Source: Streptomyces sp. MRC013 (GTDB taxonomy: Bacteria > Actinomycetota > Actinomycetes > Streptomycetales > Streptomycetaceae). From it: 64,000 bases of DNA. The translations under genes and the position numbers were made by a program. The notes under the pieces are model-generated. The model made no database searches. It saw only the letters and a program-made list of their open reading frames with translations, and was not told the origin of the DNA. The stretch lies in NCBI RefSeq assembly GCF_023614235.1, contig NZ_CP094264.1, positions 2,046,001 through 2,110,000 on the forward strand, written 5' to 3'. This document shows positions 16,003 to 24,385 of the stretch, in pieces. Each line of letters starts with the position of its first letter. The stretch's first letter is position 1.

Positions 16003-16754
16003 GGCACGGTCTCCCCCCTGTGGACGTAGCCGCCGCTCGGGCCGTCGCCGTCCAGCAGGGCCATGGTGACGCTCGTCCTGGCGCCGTCCGCGACTTCGAG
16101 GTCGCCCGCGCCGTCGTTCATGTCGGTCCTGGTGTAGCCCGGGTGGACCGCGTTCACCTTGATCGGTGTGTCGCGCAGTTCGTAGGCCAGGTGCACGGTC
16201 CAGGAGTTCACCGCGCTCTTGGAGGCGCTGTAGGCGGGAAGCGACTTGAACATGGGGCTGTAGGCGTAGGAGCCGGGGTCGCTGTGCGTACTCAGCGAGC
16301 CGAGCAGGCTGGAGACGTTGACGATGCGGCCGGCGGCGGACCTGTGGAGCAGGGGGAGGAAGGCCGTGGTCACCTCGACGACGCCGAACAGGTTGGTGTC
16401 GAAGGTCTCGCGCCACTTCCGCAGCGGCTGTTCCGACGGCTTCCTCCCGTACTCCTCGATCCGGATGCCGGCGTTGTTGACCAGGATGTCGAGGCGGCCG
16501 TACTCCTCCTCGACCGCCGCGGCGGCGGCGTGGACGCCGTCCGGGTCCGTCACGTCCAGCACGAGGGGTTCGACGGCGAGACCGGTGTCCCGCAGCCTCT
16601 TCGCCGCTTCCCCGACCGCCTCGCGGTCGCGGCCGGAGAGGAGCACCCGGACGCCGTTCTCGGCGAGCTGACGCGTGATCTCGAACCCGATGCCCCGGTT
16701 GGCACCGGTGACGAGGGCCAGCTTGGATCGATTCCCGAACAACTCGACCTCCAT
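15996..16754 (-). CDS. short-chain dehydrogenase/reductase in the cycloserine-type operon
   Basis: 252 residues, ATG at 16754. Classical SDR of the carbonyl-reductase type: TGANRGIG at 16-23, NNAG at 93-96, Asn121, Ser148, Tyr175 and Lys179 (YSASK). Arg39-like GRDR after the second strand suggests NADP(H). It lies 36 bp after dcsE and upstream of dcsG in one transcription unit. I recall no SDR in the described S. lavendulae dcs cluster, so it may tailor a different product; substrate unknown. Confidence 0.85.
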   Translation of the reverse strand: MEVELFGNRSKLALVTGANRGIGFEITRQLAENGVRVLLSGRDREAVGEAAKRLRDTGLAVEPLVLDVTDPDGVHAAAAAVEEEYGRLDILVNNAGIRIEEYGRKPSEQPLRKWRETFDTNLFGVVEVTTAFLPLLHRSAAGRIVNVSSLLGSLSTHSDPGSYAYSPMFKSLPAYSASKSAVNSWTVHLAYELRDTPIKVNAVHPGYTRTDMNDGAGDLEVADGARTSVTMALLDGDGPSGGYVHRGETVPW

Positions 16755-16790
16755 GTCTCGGGGGGCGGAACGGCCCGCGGGGCCGTCCGG

Positions 16791-17906
16791 CTACAACGCC
16801 GCCAGGAACTTCGCGATCGGTGGTCCGAAGCGCTCGGTGTCGACGAGGAAGGCGTCATGTCCTTCCCGGGAGTCGAGGGGCAGGAACCAGACTCCGGAAC
16901 CGTCGGCGCCGAGGCCCTCGGCGATCCGGCGCTGTTGCCGGAGCGGAAACAGGATGTCGGTCCGCACCCCTATCACCAGGGCTTTTTCGAGGCGGATCCG
17001 GGAGAGCGCCTCGTCGGCGTCGCCGGCACAGGTCTCGCCGAGGTCGAACTGGTCCATGCAGTGGCTCAGGTAGAGGTAGCTGTTGGGGTCGAAGCGCTGC
17101 GAGAAGCGCCGGGCGTGGCGCTCCAGGTAGCCCTCCACCTCGAACTCGGGGCCGAAGACGTCCTCGTCGGGGCCGCGATCCCGCCTGAAGCGCGCGCGGC
17201 CGAACCGGGTCTCCCACTCCCGGGGCGAGCGGTAGGTGATCATGCCCAGTTTGCGGGCCGTGAGCATGCCGCGCTGCGGGTAGTTCTCCGCGTCGTACCG
17301 CCCCCGGTTCCAGTTCGGGTCGAACCGGATCGCCTCGCGTTGCAGGGAGCGGACCGCTATCGAGAAGGGCAGCGAGTGGACCGCTCCGGAGATGTTGACG
17401 TGGCTGCGTGCCAGGCCGGGGTGGCGGGCCAGCAGCGACAGCGCGCTCATGCCGCCCATGGACGTGCCGATCACACAGGCCAGGCTCTCGAACCCCAGCG
17501 CCCGCACCGTGAAGGCCGCCGCGTCGGCGATGTCCTCCATCGAGAGCTCCGGGAAACCGAGCGCGTAGGGCTCGCCCGTGCTCGGGTCGATCGAGGGCGG
17601 GCCGGTCGACCCCCTGCAACTGCCGAGCGAGTTCACGCAGATGACGTGCCACAGGTCCGTGTCGATGGGCTTGCCCGGCCCCAGCATGACCTCCCACCAG
17701 CCGGGGGTGGGGTCATCGGGGTGGGAGGCCGCGTGCGCGTCGGCCGAGAGACCGGTGAGGACCAGGACGGCGTTGTCGCGTTCCGCGTTCGGCCGCCCGA
17801 AGGTCTCGTAGGCGATGCGCGCGCCGTACAGCACACCACCGCGTTTCATCCTGAAACCGTCGGGCAGGTCGACGAAGCGGGTTGCCGGGGGGATGAATTC
17901 CCTCAT
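16791..17906 (-). CDS. dcsE: DcsE-like L-serine O-acetyltransferase (MetX fold)
   Basis: 371 residues, ATG at 17906. Alpha/beta-hydrolase of the homoserine acetyltransferase family; DcsE acetylates L-serine to O-acetylserine for O-ureidoserine synthesis. Nucleophile Ser149 in GTSMGG, Asp317 in RTDILFPL, His350 in GHDAF. The oxyanion/substrate loop reads NSLGSCRGSTGP instead of the GGCQGTTGP usual in homoserine enzymes, in line with serine use (family inference). 55 bp downstream of dcsD. Confidence 0.85.
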   Translation of the reverse strand: MREFIPPATRFVDLPDGFRMKRGGVLYGARIAYETFGRPNAERDNAVLVLTGLSADAHAASHPDDPTPGWWEVMLGPGKPIDTDLWHVICVNSLGSCRGSTGPPSIDPSTGEPYALGFPELSMEDIADAAAFTVRALGFESLACVIGTSMGGMSALSLLARHPGLARSHVNISGAVHSLPFSIAVRSLQREAIRFDPNWNRGRYDAENYPQRGMLTARKLGMITYRSPREWETRFGRARFRRDRGPDEDVFGPEFEVEGYLERHARRFSQRFDPNSYLYLSHCMDQFDLGETCAGDADEALSRIRLEKALVIGVRTDILFPLRQQRRIAEGLGADGSGVWFLPLDSREGHDAFLVDTERFGPPIAKFLAAL

Positions 17907-17961
17907 GCTTCCGTTCCCGTGGTGTGGGGTGGTTTCCGGGTGGAGGGGGATTTCCGGGGGT

Positions 17962-18939
17962 TCAGGGAGCGTCGCGGCCCGCGTCCAGCGAGGCCAGCCA
18001 TTCGTCGTCCGATCCCTCGTTCACCCCTTCGAACAGGAAGGTGGACAGATAGCGCTCCCCGGTGTCGGGCAGCATGGCGAGCAGCACCGAACCGTCCGGT
18101 GCGTCCTCCGCGACGCGCAGCGCGGTCGCCAGGGTGGCGCCGGCGGAGATCCCGGCGAACATCCCCTCCTCGGCGGCGAGCCGGCGCGCGGTGTCGCGCC
18201 CCACCACCTCGTCGACGGTCAGCAGTTCGTCGATCACGCTCTCGTCGAGCACGCCGGGCACGAAGTTCGGGGCCCACCCCTGTATCCGGTGCACGTTCCA
18301 CTCCCGGCCGGTCAGCACGGCGGCGTTGTCCGGTTCGACGGCGATGACGCGCACTTCGGGGCGAGCGAGTTTCAGCATCTGGCCGACGCCGGTGAGGGTG
18401 CCGGTGGTGCCGAAGCCGGTGACGAAGTAGTCCAGCCGCTTCCCGGCGAAATCGCCGAGGATCTCCCCCGCGGTGGTCTCGCGGTGGTACGCGGGATTGG
18501 CCGGGTTGTCGAATTGGTTGACCCGGAACCAGCCGTGCTTCTCCGCCAGTTCGTCGGCTATCCGGTTGCCGCCGCTGCTGCCCAGGGAACCGGGGAAGAG
18601 GATCACCTTCCCGCCGTAGGCGCGGATCAGCTTGCGGCGCTCCGGCGAGTAGGTGTCCCCCATCACCGCCACGAACCCGTAGCCGCGTGCCGCGGCCACC
18701 ATCGCCAGCGCGATCCCGACGTTCCCCGAGGTGCATTCCGCGATCGTGTCACCGGGTTTCAGCAGCCCCTTCGCCTCGGCGTCGAGGATGACGGAGAGCG
18801 CGAGGCGGTCCTTGACCGAACCGCCGGGGTTGAACGACTCGACCTTCACGTAGACCGTGACATGGTCGGGCGCCATCCGGTTCAGCCTGACGATGGGCGT
18901 GCGGCCGATCGTGTCCAGAATGCTGTCGTAGAGAGGCAT
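17962..18939 (-). CDS. dcsD: DcsD-like O-ureidoserine synthase (cysteine-synthase family)
   Basis: 325 residues, ATG at 18939. PLP-dependent beta-replacement enzyme: PLP lysine Lys43 in NPGGSVKDR, phosphate loop GFGTTGTLTG, and TSGNVGIALA (ordinary cysteine synthases have TSGNTGI). DcsD joins O-acetylserine with hydroxyurea to give O-ureidoserine. It sits between dcsB and dcsE homologues, so hydroxyurea use is favoured over sulfide. The preceding 208-bp gap (18940-19147) has no ORF; this is where dcsC lies in the S. lavendulae order. Confidence 0.87.
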   Translation of the reverse strand: MPLYDSILDTIGRTPIVRLNRMAPDHVTVYVKVESFNPGGSVKDRLALSVILDAEAKGLLKPGDTIAECTSGNVGIALAMVAAARGYGFVAVMGDTYSPERRKLIRAYGGKVILFPGSLGSSGGNRIADELAEKHGWFRVNQFDNPANPAYHRETTAGEILGDFAGKRLDYFVTGFGTTGTLTGVGQMLKLARPEVRVIAVEPDNAAVLTGREWNVHRIQGWAPNFVPGVLDESVIDELLTVDEVVGRDTARRLAAEEGMFAGISAGATLATALRVAEDAPDGSVLLAMLPDTGERYLSTFLFEGVNEGSDDEWLASLDAGRDAP

Positions 18940-19147
18940 CCGGAAAACCCTCCTTGGTGAGCGAGTTCGGCGGGATCGGCCTCGGGGACTCCTCGGCGGG
19001 GTTTCCGCCGGACCGGGGCCGCGGCCGCGGCGCGGGTCTCGCCGCCGCGGACCGGGACCCCCGCCGGTGCCGTACTCGTGTAACGCGCGGGTGGACGAAC
19101 TCGTGGGAAACCGCTTCCGCGGCGCCGGCGTCGGCCGGTGGAGCGGG

Positions 19148-19966
19148 TCAGCCGGCCCGTGCGGTCCTGAAGGCCGGGGCGACCATGTCGAGGATCGTCG
19201 AAACCGCCTGCTCGGCGACTTCGGGATCCACCGGGGCGTTGAACTCCGCCAGTTCGACCCCGCGGAGCCGGGTGGGGGGAACCGTTTCGAGCACCATCGC
19301 GATCTGCTCCGGCACCAGGCCGTCCGGAACCGTGTAGTCGGCCGGCACGTACCCGGGTTCGAGGACGTCCCAGTCGATGTGCACCCACACGGGCGATCCG
19401 CCGATGGCGCTCAGGATGTTCTCCGCGGTCGTCTCCTTCGGGGGGATGATCCGCACGCCGGCCTTCTCCAGGAGTTCGGCCTCGGTCTCGTCTATGTCGC
19501 GCGCCCCGACCAAGACCGTCTGATCGGGCCGGAGACCGGCCCCGTGGCCGCTGTCCCAGAGCCCGCACGCGGCGGAGAGCACCATGCCCCCGAGGTAGCC
19601 CGTGCCGGTCGTCTCGGGGGTGTTGAAGTCGCCGTGCGCGTCGACGTAGAGGACCACCGCGTCCGGGTGCTCCCGTGCCACGACCGGCAGGGTGGCGAGA
19701 CTCGCCGAGCAGGTGTTCGAGACCATGACCGTCCGCCTGCCCGCCCCGATGCTCGCGGTGACGGCCTCCCCCAGTCCGAGCAGCGTCTCCCTGGCCTGGG
19801 GAAGGCTGACGCTCCAGTCGTCGTCGGCGGCCGGTGCGGGCTCGCCGACACGGCGGCCCCGGAGTCCGTAGCGGCGTTCCAGGGCCTGTGCGATACGGTC
19901 CGCTCCCTCGATCATCCGCGGTGCCCGGTCGGCCACCCGGCCTTGGGAAACGATGAGGTCGATCAT
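19148..19966 (-). CDS. dcsB: DcsB-like hydroxyarginine hydrolase (arginase fold)
   Basis: 272 residues, ATG at 19966, 3 nt after dcsA. Ureohydrolase fold, but the usual GGDHS is SNTCSAS with Cys86 where arginases have the first metal His. Other ligands are Asp109, His111, Asp113 (DAHGDFN) and Asp198, Asp200 (HIDWDVLEP). As far as I recall, DcsB of S. lavendulae has the same Cys86-for-His swap at the same numbering. The reaction is N-hydroxy-L-arginine to hydroxyurea and ornithine. Confidence 0.9.
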   Translation of the reverse strand: MIDLIVSQGRVADRAPRMIEGADRIAQALERRYGLRGRRVGEPAPAADDDWSVSLPQARETLLGLGEAVTASIGAGRRTVMVSNTCSASLATLPVVAREHPDAVVLYVDAHGDFNTPETTGTGYLGGMVLSAACGLWDSGHGAGLRPDQTVLVGARDIDETEAELLEKAGVRIIPPKETTAENILSAIGGSPVWVHIDWDVLEPGYVPADYTVPDGLVPEQIAMVLETVPPTRLRGVELAEFNAPVDPEVAEQAVSTILDMVAPAFRTARAG

Positions 19967-19969
19967 CGA

Positions 19970-20740
19970 TCAGGATTCCTTTCGGGTTTCAGCGGTCCCC
20001 CGGAACGTGAAAGGGCATTCGTCCGTCCGCCCGGTGTCCTCTTCGGCGAGCCCGTACTGGAACCATTCGAGCGCGCCGGTTCCGTAGGACCCCAGGTACG
20101 GGGAGTGCGGAACGCCGTCGTAGCGGTGGATCCGGCTGCGGATGTTCGAGCGGACCCTGCGACCGCTCGGCGTGTCCCCGGCGAACACGTCGAACCGTTC
20201 GCGCGGGTTGATGACGAGGGCGAAGTTCTCACCGAGGTTGCGGCTGCGGCGAACCCGGTGTGCCGGGCAGCTCATGTTGCAGAACAGCGGCATGCCGTCG
20301 AAGCACATGGACCAGGATTCGGATCCGGGGTCCCTGCCGACCTCCTCCGGCCAGGGCGCGGGATCGATCCTGTGCAGTTCCTGGAGGATCTCCCAGCCGA
20401 ACGCGTGATACTCCTCGACGGTCCGCGCGTCCACGGTGTCCGGTGAGAACACCGCGATCAGCGGGTAGGCGGTGTCGAGCCTGCCGTCCCACTTCTTGGA
20501 GATCCCGACGTATTCCCTGAGGCCTTCCGCCAGGTGACGGATCCCGGCTTCCGTGCGGTCCTCCACGAAGATGAACTTCACGAGCTGCTTCCGGAAGGCG
20601 TTCCTTGAGAACACGCAGGGGAACCCGGGGTCGGCGAGTCGCTCCCCGATCTCCTCGAAAGCGGCTCGGTGCCACTTCTCGCCGTCTTCTCCGATGTGTT
20701 CCTGAGCGACCAGTTTCGTGTTCTGTCCCGACTCGTTCAA
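19970..20740 (-). CDS. dcsA: DcsA-like heme protein making N-hydroxyarginine (YqcI/YcgG family)
   Basis: About 256 residues from the TTG at 20740 (GAGGAA upstream); the frame is open further upstream, so the start is not certain. YqcI/YcgG family: PGFPCVFSRNAFRK near the N-terminus, FVEDRTEAGI, and SESWSMCFDGMPLFCNMSCPAH followed by RRSRNLGENFALVINPRERFD. DcsA is a heme enzyme that hydroxylates L-arginine. First gene of the operon, directly followed by dcsB, so hydroxyurea supply is complete in these two genes. Confidence 0.85.
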   Translation of the reverse strand: MNESGQNTKLVAQEHIGEDGEKWHRAAFEEIGERLADPGFPCVFSRNAFRKQLVKFIFVEDRTEAGIRHLAEGLREYVGISKKWDGRLDTAYPLIAVFSPDTVDARTVEEYHAFGWEILQELHRIDPAPWPEEVGRDPGSESWSMCFDGMPLFCNMSCPAHRVRRSRNLGENFALVINPRERFDVFAGDTPSGRRVRSNIRSRIHRYDGVPHSPYLGSYGTGALEWFQYGLAEEDTGRTDECPFTFRGTAETRKES

Positions 20741-21944
20741 CTGAGGTGTCCGTTCCTCGGTGAAAGGCCCGCCATCCCGTACGCCGCGACGCCTGCCGCG
20801 CTCTCGCGCGCAGGAGTCCGGCACCCCGGTGGGAACCGCGGACCGGCGGGGGCGCGGTCGCCTCGGGGCGGGACGGCGGTGGGCGGGTTCTTCGACCGGA
20901 CCGGAGGCGGTCACACGCGTGCCGCACCCGGGCCGGCGCAGTTCCGTACCGCAGGGGCTGTGCTCAGTTGTTCCGCTGCTTCGTCGGCCGGCAGGCCGGG
21001 GTCATCGGACTTCGTCGGCCGGCAGGCCGGGGTCATCGGACTTCGTCGGCCGGCAGGCCGGGGTCATCGAGGATCGACGTTTCGCCGGGGAACGACGGCC
21101 GCCGGCCGCGCGCACGCTGCCGCCCGGAAGAGGCCGAAGAGCATGCCAGGTGATCCCCTGCCACCATTTTCCATCCTCGCTCGTCAGTGAGCTCGTTTCG
21201 ACCACTGGGCGTTTCCGGGTGGTCACGCTGGCACGCCGCCCGGAGCCCGGTCAAGCCTCGCCCGGCCCTCCGGACGGGTTTCGCCACCACCGTTTCCTTC
21301 ACAGAACCGGACAGAATGAACGACGGAGGGCGGCTTGAACCGGACCACGACCGGATGGGCCCCGGACGGTGGAATGCTCGTCTTGATTCCGTGATGTCCG
21401 GATCGGGAACCGCGGGGAATGGCCGTCGCCGTCGCCCGGTGGAGGCGGGCCCCTTCCGACCCTCCTGAGCTGGGAGGGCGAAGGCGGGGAAACTCCCGGA
21501 CACGGCCGAGGGGGCGGGCGGCGGGCGGACGGGAGCGCGGAGGAGCCGCCGGCCTCCGAGGGCGGCGACGGCTCCCCGGCGGGGTGCGGATCCTCGCGCG
21601 GGGCCGGCCGACGCCCCGCCGACCTGGGAGGCGCGCCCGGCGGCCGCAGGCGCCCGCGCGGGGGTGCCGTCGGGCCGACGTTCCCAGCGGCCCGACGGCG
21701 CACGGGCGGCGCCGGGCCGGGAGCCGGCCCCGCCCGGTCCGCGGGTCGGCCGGACATCGCCCCCTGCGGCGGACGCGTCTCGGCCAGAATTACCCGAACA
21801 TGACAAAAGACTCGTCCGCCCCCGTCTTCACCCGCCCCCGAGGGGCGGGTGCCCCGTCCGGGCGTGCTCCGGGCCCGCGCTCCGGCGGCGGTGGTCCCGG
21901 GGGCCGGCCGTCCGCGGCGCGCGGTCTCGCGGGCCGGGACGCGG
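20741..21944. other. 1.2-kb gene-free region upstream of the cycloserine-type operon
   Basis: No reading frame here has convincing protein character; all are Arg/Gly/Pro-rich by-products of high GC. It must hold the leftward operon promoter. A 31-bp triple repeat lies at 20979-21069. 21070-21944 shows nothing I can name apart from short GC-rich inverted repeats. Confidence 0.6.
20979..21069. repeat. three tandem copies of a 31-bp unit
   Basis: Unit CTTCGTCGGCCGGCAGGCCG plus GGGTCATCGGA, at 20979, 21010 and 21041 (third copy truncated). Each unit contains a small palindrome (GGCCGGC/GCCGGCC-like). About 240 bp upstream of the dcsA start. Candidate operator array for the operon. Not CRISPR: there are no spacers. 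Confidence 0.8.
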
Positions 21945-23381
21945 TCACGCCCTCGCGAGGACCGGCGCCAGGCGGCGGACGGCGTCGCCGACGTCCGAGG
22001 CCGACGGCGCCGCCACGTAGCTGAGCCGGATGTGGGGAGCACCGCTGCCGGTGGGGTAGTAGTTGTCGCCCGGGGTGAGGGCGACCCCGTTCGCCAGCGC
22101 GGCGGCCGCGAACCGCCTGCTGTCCAGATGGACCGGCAGGGCCACCCAGAGGTGGTACCCGCCGCGCGGCCGGATGGCGAGGGACTGCGGCCCGAACGTC
22201 GCCGAGACCGCGTCGACCGCCACTTCCCGCCGGTGCGCCAGGGCCGAGCCGAGCGCGGCCAGGGAGCGCTTCCACGCCGACGCGGTCACCACCTCGAGCA
22301 CCGTGTACTGCAGGGGCGCGGGCACGAACATCGTGTCGACGACCTGTGCGGAGCGCAGCCTCGCCATGACCGGTCCGTGGGCCGCCAGCGCGCCGACCCG
22401 GAGGTTCGGCGAGGTCGCCTTCGTCAGCGACCGTACGTGGACGACGGTGCCGTCCGGATCGTCGGCGATCATCGGGGGCGGCGTCGGCTCGGCGTCCGCG
22501 TGCGCCAGGTGACGGGCGAAGTCGTCCTCGACGACGAAGGCCTCGTGCCGGCGGGCGATGTCGCGGATGTCGCGCTGCCGGCCCGCCGTGAGGCTCGCTC
22601 CGGTGGGATTGTGGAACAGCGACTGGACTATGACGACGCGCGCCCTGGTGCGCGTGAGCGCCTCGTCGAGGTGGTCGGTGCGGAGCCCCTCGCCGTCGAG
22701 GGGGACCGGGACCGTCCGCAGTCCCGCGGCGCGGGCGGCCGCGATCGTCCCCGGATAGGTCGGCGACTCGACGACGACCGGATCACCCGGCCGGCCGAGC
22801 GCGCGCAGGGCGGTCGCCAGGGCGCTCTGCCCCGCACCGCAGACGAGGATGTCGTGCCGGCCGAGGCCGCCGCCGATGTCGGCCGCGAACCAGTCGCGCA
22901 GCTCGGGTACGCCGCCGACGGGCGGGCGGTCCCACGACTCCGGGCGCCGTGCGGCGCGGGACAGCGCGGTGCCGAGCACGCCGAGCGGCTGCAGCCCGGG
23001 GTGGAGGTAGCCGCCGTTGAGGTCGGCGACGTCCGGCTCCCAGGCCGAGAGCGTCTCCAGGAGCGCGGACGTCTCGAAGCCGCTCGGGGGGACGGCCGAG
23101 GAGTCGATCCGGTCCACCGGTTCGAGGGCCGCCTCCTGCCACGACGTGTCCCCGGCGGACGCCACGGGGCGCGCCCCGGTGCGGTAGGTGCCTGCGCCGG
23201 GGCGGATGGTGACGAGCCCCCGCTGGGCGAGGAGGGACAGGGCCTGCGAGACGGTGGTGGCGCTCACGCCGAAGCGGCGTACGAGTTCGCGGTGGGTCGC
23301 GATCCGGGCTCCGGCGGGCAGCTCCCCGATCTCACGTGCCAAGGTGCCGGCCAACTCCTGCGAACTGCTACCGTTGCTCAT
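21945..23381 (-). CDS. MocR-type GntR/aminotransferase transcription regulator
   Basis: 478 residues, ATG at 23381. Winged helix at about 1-75 (GARIATHRELVRRFGVSATTVSQALSLLAQRGLVTIRPGAGTY), then a class-I aminotransferase-like PLP domain (VGGVPELRDWFA, FHNPTGASL, VVEDDFARHL, and SLTKATSPNLRVG with the PLP lysine). MocR proteins sense PLP or amino-group ligands. Its start codon overlaps the divergent exporter's start. Since cycloserines react with PLP, it could sense the product (inference). Confidence 0.88.
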   Translation of the reverse strand: MSNGSSSQELAGTLAREIGELPAGARIATHRELVRRFGVSATTVSQALSLLAQRGLVTIRPGAGTYRTGARPVASAGDTSWQEAALEPVDRIDSSAVPPSGFETSALLETLSAWEPDVADLNGGYLHPGLQPLGVLGTALSRAARRPESWDRPPVGGVPELRDWFAADIGGGLGRHDILVCGAGQSALATALRALGRPGDPVVVESPTYPGTIAAARAAGLRTVPVPLDGEGLRTDHLDEALTRTRARVVIVQSLFHNPTGASLTAGRQRDIRDIARRHEAFVVEDDFARHLAHADAEPTPPPMIADDPDGTVVHVRSLTKATSPNLRVGALAAHGPVMARLRSAQVVDTMFVPAPLQYTVLEVVTASAWKRSLAALGSALAHRREVAVDAVSATFGPQSLAIRPRGGYHLWVALPVHLDSRRFAAAALANGVALTPGDNYYPTGSGAPHIRLSYVAAPSASDVGDAVRRLAPVLARA

Positions 23382-23422
23382 GGTGACCAATAGTAGCGAT
23401 ATCGAAACCGCCACAGTATCGC
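23379..23422. promoter_or_regulatory. overlapping divergent starts and inverted repeat of the MocR/EamA pair
   Basis: CATG at 23379-23382 supplies both start codons. GCGATA (23396-23401) and TATCGC (23417-23422) form an inverted repeat with a 15-nt spacer inside the exporter's first codons. A TACTAT-like -10 sits only a few bases before the regulator ATG, suggesting leaderless transcription. A regulator bound here would cover both promoters. Confidence 0.5.
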
Positions 23423-24282
23423 CACTGGCAAGCGGTACCGTCCTCGCCGCACTCGGCGTCCTGAGTTTCTCCTTCAGCTTCCCCGGCACGGTGTGGGCGC
23501 TCGACGGCTTCGGCCCCTGGAGCGCCACGGGGGTCCGCGGCGTCCTGGCCGCCGCCCTCGCGCTCGCGGCGCTCCTCGTGACGCGGGCGCCCCTCCCGGC
23601 ACGCGCCGACTGGCCCGCGCTCGCCGTCGTCGCGGGCGGCTGCGCCATCGGGTTCCCCCTGCTCACGACGCTCGCCCTGCAGACGTCGTCCACGGCGCAC
23701 TCGGCGGTCGTCATCGGGGCGCTGCCGATGGCCACGGCGGTCATCTCCGCACTCGTCACCCGGCGCAACCCCTCGAAGGTGTTCTGGGCCGCGTCCGGTA
23801 CCGGTGCGCTCACCGTCATCGCCTTCGCCCTCTCCCAGAACCACGGGCGGCCGACCGTCGCCGACCTCTATCTCTTCGGCGCCCTGCTCGTCTGCGCCGC
23901 GGGCTACGCCTACGGCGGACGGCTCTCGGCGCGCATGCCGGGCTGGCGCGTCATCGCCTGGGGCGTCGTCCTCGCCGCGCCCGTCAACCTCGCCGTGTCC
24001 CTGTGGGCACTGCCGGACGAGCCCCTCCACCTCACCGCGAAGGCCGTCCTCGGCATGGCGTACATCGCCGGCATCTCGCAGTTCGGCGGCTTCGTCGTCT
24101 GGTACAAGGGCATGGGCCTCATCGGTGTGGCGAAGGCGAGCCAGCTCCAGCTCGCCCAACCCCTGCTGACGCTCGTGTGGGCGGTGATCCTGCTCGGCGA
24201 GCGCCTCAGCGCCGCCGTCCCGCTCACCGCCGTCGCCGTGCTCACCTGCATCGTCATCACGCAGCGAGCCAGGGCCTCCTGA
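23380..24282 (+). CDS. EamA/RhaT-family exporter
   Basis: 300 residues from the ATG at 23380 (GTG at 23383 also possible); no ribosome-binding site, since the upstream bases belong to the regulator. Ten hydrophobic segments in two EamA repeats, for example LAALGVLSFSFSFPGTVWAL and the last LLTLVWAVILLGERLSAAVP. Drug/metabolite exporters of this class move amino acids and analogues. The S. lavendulae dcs cluster also has a membrane protein tied to resistance, so product export is plausible; a general amino-acid exporter is the alternative. Confidence 0.85.
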   Translation: MVTNSSDIETATVSPLASGTVLAALGVLSFSFSFPGTVWALDGFGPWSATGVRGVLAAALALAALLVTRAPLPARADWPALAVVAGGCAIGFPLLTTLALQTSSTAHSAVVIGALPMATAVISALVTRRNPSKVFWAASGTGALTVIAFALSQNHGRPTVADLYLFGALLVCAAGYAYGGRLSARMPGWRVIAWGVVLAAPVNLAVSLWALPDEPLHLTAKAVLGMAYIAGISQFGGFVVWYKGMGLIGVAKASQLQLAQPLLTLVWAVILLGERLSAAVPLTAVAVLTCIVITQRARAS

Positions 24283-24385
24283 CCGGCGCGGCCCCGCGCG
24301 TCCGCCGCCGCGCCCGCGGGGCGGACGCGCACCGCGCCCGCGGACCTCGTGACCACCCGCCCCGGGGGAAGGCGGAGCACCACTC

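Noticed and set aside
20979..21069. Possible short CRISPR array
   Set aside because: The three 31-bp units are directly adjacent with no spacers, and no cas genes are present.
21033..21806. 257-codon minus-strand frame in the gap before the MocR gene
   Set aside because: Starts inside the 31-bp repeats, low-complexity Arg/Pro/Gly, no ribosome-binding site.
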